Of a stretch of DNA of 9,743 bases, positions 7,901-9,743 are shown piece by piece. The notes beneath the pieces are model-generated. The model saw only the letters and a program-made list of their open reading frames with translations. It was not told the DNA's origin and ran no database searches. How positions within the stretch are numbered: position 1 is the stretch's first letter; each line of letters opens with the position of its first letter. Position numbers and translations under genes: made by a program. Where the stretch lies: positions 1 to 9,743 of the forward strand of contig JAQBZS010000193.1 in assembly GCA_027622115.1 (NCBI GenBank), read 5' to 3'. The DNA comes from Planctomycetota bacterium (GTDB lineage Bacteria > Planctomycetota > Planctomycetia > Planctomycetales > Planctomycetaceae).

Positions 7901-9582
7901 GGCTGCAGTCGCTCAAGGAACAATGGGTGGAACGGGGACTCGTCGCTGCCCGACTGCCAGTTTTCCATATCCAGCGACTGGCCTGCGTAGTCCGGCATGA
8001 AGAGCTGAATGTCGCGGATGTAGTCGCCCGGATTTGATTCGTTGATTCGAATGAAGAGCGTTTGATCCTCGGCGACGTCGAGCAACGCGAAACTGCGGCC
8101 ATCGCTCGTCGTACCGGTTTCGATCGGAGTCGCACCGAATGTGATCTCGCCCTCGCCACTCCATTCTGCCCGGTATGTTCCTGCTGGATTGCCACCCTGG
8201 CTGAACAGGATCGAATCCGCGAAGTACGTGATGGTCTCGCCGTTTTCATTGATCGTGTCGGCGGGGATCGAAGTGACCCAGCCGTCAGCATCCATCTGCG
8301 GAGGACCGTTCCAGCCAAATTCGTAGGTTGTCGTGTTGACTGAGCGGGTCGTAAACGTGCGAGCCAGCTTGAAGGCATCGCGAAACACCCACGAGCGCGT
8401 CCAGTCGTTGACATTCATCAGATTCATCCCGATGGCCATCTCGGGAGCGTCGGGGTTTTCGACTGGCGGATCGATTTCTCCATCACCCGTTGAGCCGTCG
8501 TCGATGATGTTGGTGTTGTCGCCAAGGAAGCTCAGCAGCACGGCGTCGGAGACCGCGTTCGGATCGGTCAGATCAGCTCCCGAGAACGCTGCCGGGACAT
8601 CGGGCGTCACGTAGCGGGCGTATTCAAAGCCAGCCGTCAGGTCGGGGTTAAACGCGACGCCGGGAGTCGGATCGCCGGCGACTCCCGGAACCAGCACGGT
8701 GCTGTTCTGAACGAACGGATTAAAATCGTTGGCCTTCTCCCAGTCGGTGTAAGTGACCAGTCCCACCTGCATGGTCGCCGGCATGTCCGGCCGCGAGTAT
8801 CGGCGGTGTACCTGCCACTCCTCGCCAGGCAACTGGTAAAGCGCGATCACCGAGTTACCGATGCGGGCAAGCTGAACGTTGACCGTGTTTGTTTCCGGCC
8901 CCAGCGTTGTCAGCTCAAGCTGCGAGCTGCTGTTGCGAGTTGTTTTTACTTCAAGAGCAAACTCGTTGCGGTTGCCGTTGCCATAGCCAGCCGACAGGAA
9001 GATGTAGTTCTCGCCGTTGTTCGTCCCGTCGTCGGCCATGCTGCCGGGGGTCCATTCGGTCAACGCGTCGGTGATGTCCCGTGGCGTGCGAAGCATCGCC
9101 CCAGCCAACGAAAACAGCGAGTCGCCCGGCACATCGTTGGCATCGCTGCCGCCAATGTCGTCGCGGTCGGTAATGTGGATCTGCGTGGTGAATGCGAAGT
9201 CACCGGTCACCGTTTGAAACGCCATCGGCCCACGCCAGTTCTGATACCAGACGGCCGTGTGAGGTTCCTGAACCATCCTTCCGGGCTGCGTCTGGTCGAT
9301 GTCGTAGACGTTGAGTTGATCGGCGTTCCAGCCCTCCACTTCGTTGACCCGCTGCCACTGGGCGGTCGTCGCCGCGTCATCAAACTCGTCGGACAATCCG
9401 GCGATGGGAGTGGCGGTCAGCAGTTGTCGAACTTCGAGCGTTTCGGTCGAAACCGGAGTGCTCGACGCGCGAATCGCCCGCCGCCTCGCTCGCTGGAGCT
9501 TGCGAAATGTCGTGGAACCAACACGGGAATTCGAAACACATTGACGGGCAAATCGGCTGAAGATTTCGGAAAGCTGACGCAT
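4996..9582 (-). CDS. Giant exported modular protein: LamG-like, clan GH-A-like glycosidase, Calx-beta, and three Ig-like repeats
   Basis: 1528 residues. An Arg-rich N-terminus (18-40) leads to LEVRQLLTA (49-57), the motif seen near the start of many planctomycete exported proteins. Residues about 60-290 resemble a DUF1349/LamG-type beta sandwich (GDFAFTTQI, GAMLRTP). About 380-530 is a beta-rich head (NLMNVNDWTRSWVFRDAFK, DADGWVTSIP, GTYRAEWSGEGEITF). About 550-885 is a TIM-barrel-like glycosidase core. VEYSNEVWN (653-661) holds the N-E pair typical of the clan GH-A acid/base (E658), and FVTYEGG (801-807) offers the nucleophile (E805). About 895-1012 is a Calx-beta domain (DEGNETIVITL). From 1015 to 1505 come three Ig/cadherin-like repeats, each with an inserted aromatic module. 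The tail ends DDVFANWNDFA, with no membrane anchor or known sorting signal. ATG 9582 has GAGGTG at 9592-9587. It is probably a surface or secreted polysaccharide-degrading enzyme; the GH family and substrate are unassigned. The fold calls rest on motifs, not a search. Confidence 0.9.
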   Translation of the reverse strand: MRQLSEIFSRFARQCVSNSRVGSTTFRKLQRARRRAIRASSTPVSTETLEVRQLLTATPIAGLSDEFDDAATTAQWQRVNEVEGWNADQLNVYDIDQTQPGRMVQEPHTAVWYQNWRGPMAFQTVTGDFAFTTQIHITDRDDIGGSDANDVPGDSLFSLAGAMLRTPRDITDALTEWTPGSMADDGTNNGENYIFLSAGYGNGNRNEFALEVKTTRNSSSQLELTTLGPETNTVNVQLARIGNSVIALYQLPGEEWQVHRRYSRPDMPATMQVGLVTYTDWEKANDFNPFVQNSTVLVPGVAGDPTPGVAFNPDLTAGFEYARYVTPDVPAAFSGADLTDPNAVSDAVLLSFLGDNTNIIDDGSTGDGEIDPPVENPDAPEMAIGMNLMNVNDWTRSWVFRDAFKLARTFTTRSVNTTTYEFGWNGPPQMDADGWVTSIPADTINENGETITYFADSILFSQGGNPAGTYRAEWSGEGEITFGATPIETGTTSDGRSFALLDVAEDQTLFIRINESNPGDYIRDIQLFMPDYAGQSLDMENWQSGSDESPFHPLFLERLQPFDTLRFMQWQQVNEDDRDVLTADDLRPATHANQGSTDRSSFNGVSVEFQVQLANDLGANAYFNMPHQADDDYVRGFAEYVRDNIHDDAEVFVEYSNEVWNYAYGFSANAWIGEQQQLPENEGLSFVDVWAQEARRDFGIWSDVFSGQEDRLIRVAAGQQSNVWLTGQLLERMNGEFDAVSSTSYSGLEAENFDWVDDTTTEDEIIDAVLEWAVPWSLSTQAAHVALAEQYTESLGREIEFVTYEGGSHLSAFGTPYAELVQSASENPRFREVYAALLNGMEQLGVDTHIQYVFTGQGEPSPWGEFGLLHEMDTPLEEAHEYRALVDFTTGDLETPVVAVSIDATDAVAHETGDTATFTVTRTDALALLDLAINYEVSGTATNGTDYSELSGTVVIAAGQMTAEIIVTPLLDSNASGDEGNETIVITLLDGEGYATGVGSSTASASATLIDNVSFVISDQSMSHADGALQITLPSEIGGQPATHSVSIVQDLATELNAAHNLYVFREDFAFNWGGQQELWLRGDQGYYFILPSGDFSLWQGSFENSQLLGTLDISYYEDPARTTTREPIPVEASTSDSLLTIDPAATFVGEFNVVLTTTVDGVASSQTFNVDVTNQAPTVSSLSDVTMSADDTQLIDLLASDLDNDELTITARVAASGATALVEEFGLYSDSSINNWGYNWGGQQEHWLRGNDQQWFFLLPDGSVNRWQGSFADSVQVGSISVDMYDNPQLLLDTAASGLAVAIVDGQLRLTSAQQTGEFEVIVEVTDSFTTTSTSFTVTVTNEAPELNLANIDLAAGGTVEINLPTIDADGHAISYEVEVIDPSLPQLDIDFVDQGSFYTNYLGNNESWLRDNSGQWYFILDDGNFYRWTGSFGASELIAELGTAYYDNPNLILNPAAPAVTATIENGVLTLTATAGFTGSLELRIVATDGITSVDQTVLIEAFDSGFAAGLVSDTDDVFANWNDFA
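5230..6408 (-). repeat. Three copies of an aromatic WLR/GSF module inside the giant protein
   Basis: Three roughly 60-residue segments share one pattern: NW/Y-x-G-x-x-E-x-WLR, then Y/W-F-I/L-L-x-x-G, then W-x-GSF, then Y-x-D/N-P. They are residues 1059-1120 (6408-6223), 1226-1289 (5907-5716), and 1392-1451 (5409-5230). Each interrupts an Ig/cadherin-like repeat. The flanks carry VDVTNQAPTV or VTVTNEAPEL linkers and end in strands such as GEFEVIVEVTDS. Copies one and two are closest, both with NWGGQQE and WQGSF. They also share exact DNA runs: 17 bases at 6273-6289 and 5766-5782, and 15 bases at 6356-6370 and 5852-5866. This suggests that pair duplicated most recently. The third copy has NNESWLRD and WTGSF. 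The function is unknown; the aromatic residues would suit glycan binding or tight packing in a rigid surface stalk. Confidence 0.8.
6547..6900 (-). other. Calx-beta domain region of the giant protein
   Basis: Residues about 895-1012 follow the Calx-beta pattern: VAVSIDATDAVAHETG, then TFTVTR, then INYEVSGTATNGTDY, then SGTVVIAAGQMTAEIIV, then DEGNETIVITL. In this family acidic residues bind calcium, and here the domain separates the enzyme core from the repeat stalk. It is part of the gene at 4996-9582 and is listed separately only to mark the domain border. Confidence 0.75.
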
Positions 9583-9743
9583 GACACACCTCGCAATGCG
9601 GTTTTGGAAACTCGTCCGTCGTTCTCGAATGAGTCCGACTCGGTCCGCTCATGAGGTGAAATGGCCGCTCGGCGACGCACCTTTCGCGTTTTGAGCAATT
9701 CGAGGTGAATATTCTGCTCGCAATCCAACATGGCACATTGAAA
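9583..9743 (-). other. Leader region of the giant gene
   Basis: These 161 bases lie upstream of ATG 9582. The one clear signal is the Shine-Dalgarno GAGGTG (9592-9587), with four bases to the ATG. I see no convincing -35/-10 pair and no other gene. Short open frames crossing this segment do not have the look of proteins. Confidence 0.4.

Noticed and set aside
8806..9654. Plus-strand 282-codon frame opposite the 5' part of the giant gene
   Set aside because: It is a shadow of the minus-strand gene, with skewed composition and no recognisable motif.

Overview
The window looks like chromosomal DNA from a planctomycete, most likely of the Pirellulaceae type. Three things point there: two DUF1501 proteins with twin-arginine leaders, a giant secreted protein whose N-terminus carries the planctomycete 'LExRxLLTA' motif (LEVRQLLTA), and long, moderately GC-rich genes. 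TGA ends both the aminotransferase gene and the giant gene, so the standard bacterial code applies.

Layout, left to right. (1) Positions 1-1294, minus strand: a DUF1501 gene whose frame is interrupted by an in-frame TGA at 155-157. The frame carries on after the TGA with a recognisable DUF1501 C-terminus up to the window edge. (2) 1295-1574: a 280-base gap with no convincing gene. (3) 1575-3479, minus: a second, intact DUF1501 protein with an extra C-terminal domain of about 170 residues. (4) 3480-3694: a divergent intergenic region holding a compact REP-like palindrome. (5) 3695-4873, plus: a PLP-dependent class V aminotransferase of the alanine/serine-glyoxylate type. (6) 4874-4995: a convergent gap with a 12-bp perfect hairpin, probably a two-way terminator. 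(7) 4996-9582, minus: a 1528-residue modular exported protein. In order it has an N-terminal export motif, a LamG/DUF1349-like sandwich, a clan GH-A-like glycosidase core with both expected catalytic glutamates, a Calx-beta domain, and three Ig/cadherin-like repeats, each interrupted by the same aromatic-rich module. (8) 9583-9743: leader DNA of that gene.

The two DUF1501 genes are tandem paralogues, probably exported by Tat, and may belong to a larger minus-strand cluster continuing off the left edge. The aminotransferase is a metabolic gene with no visible link to its neighbours. The giant protein is probably a cell-surface or secreted carbohydrate-active enzyme. I see no RNA genes, CRISPR array, insertion sequence or phage genes. 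The least explained parts are the thrice-repeated aromatic module, the unassigned glycosidase core, and the DUF1501 nonsense codon.
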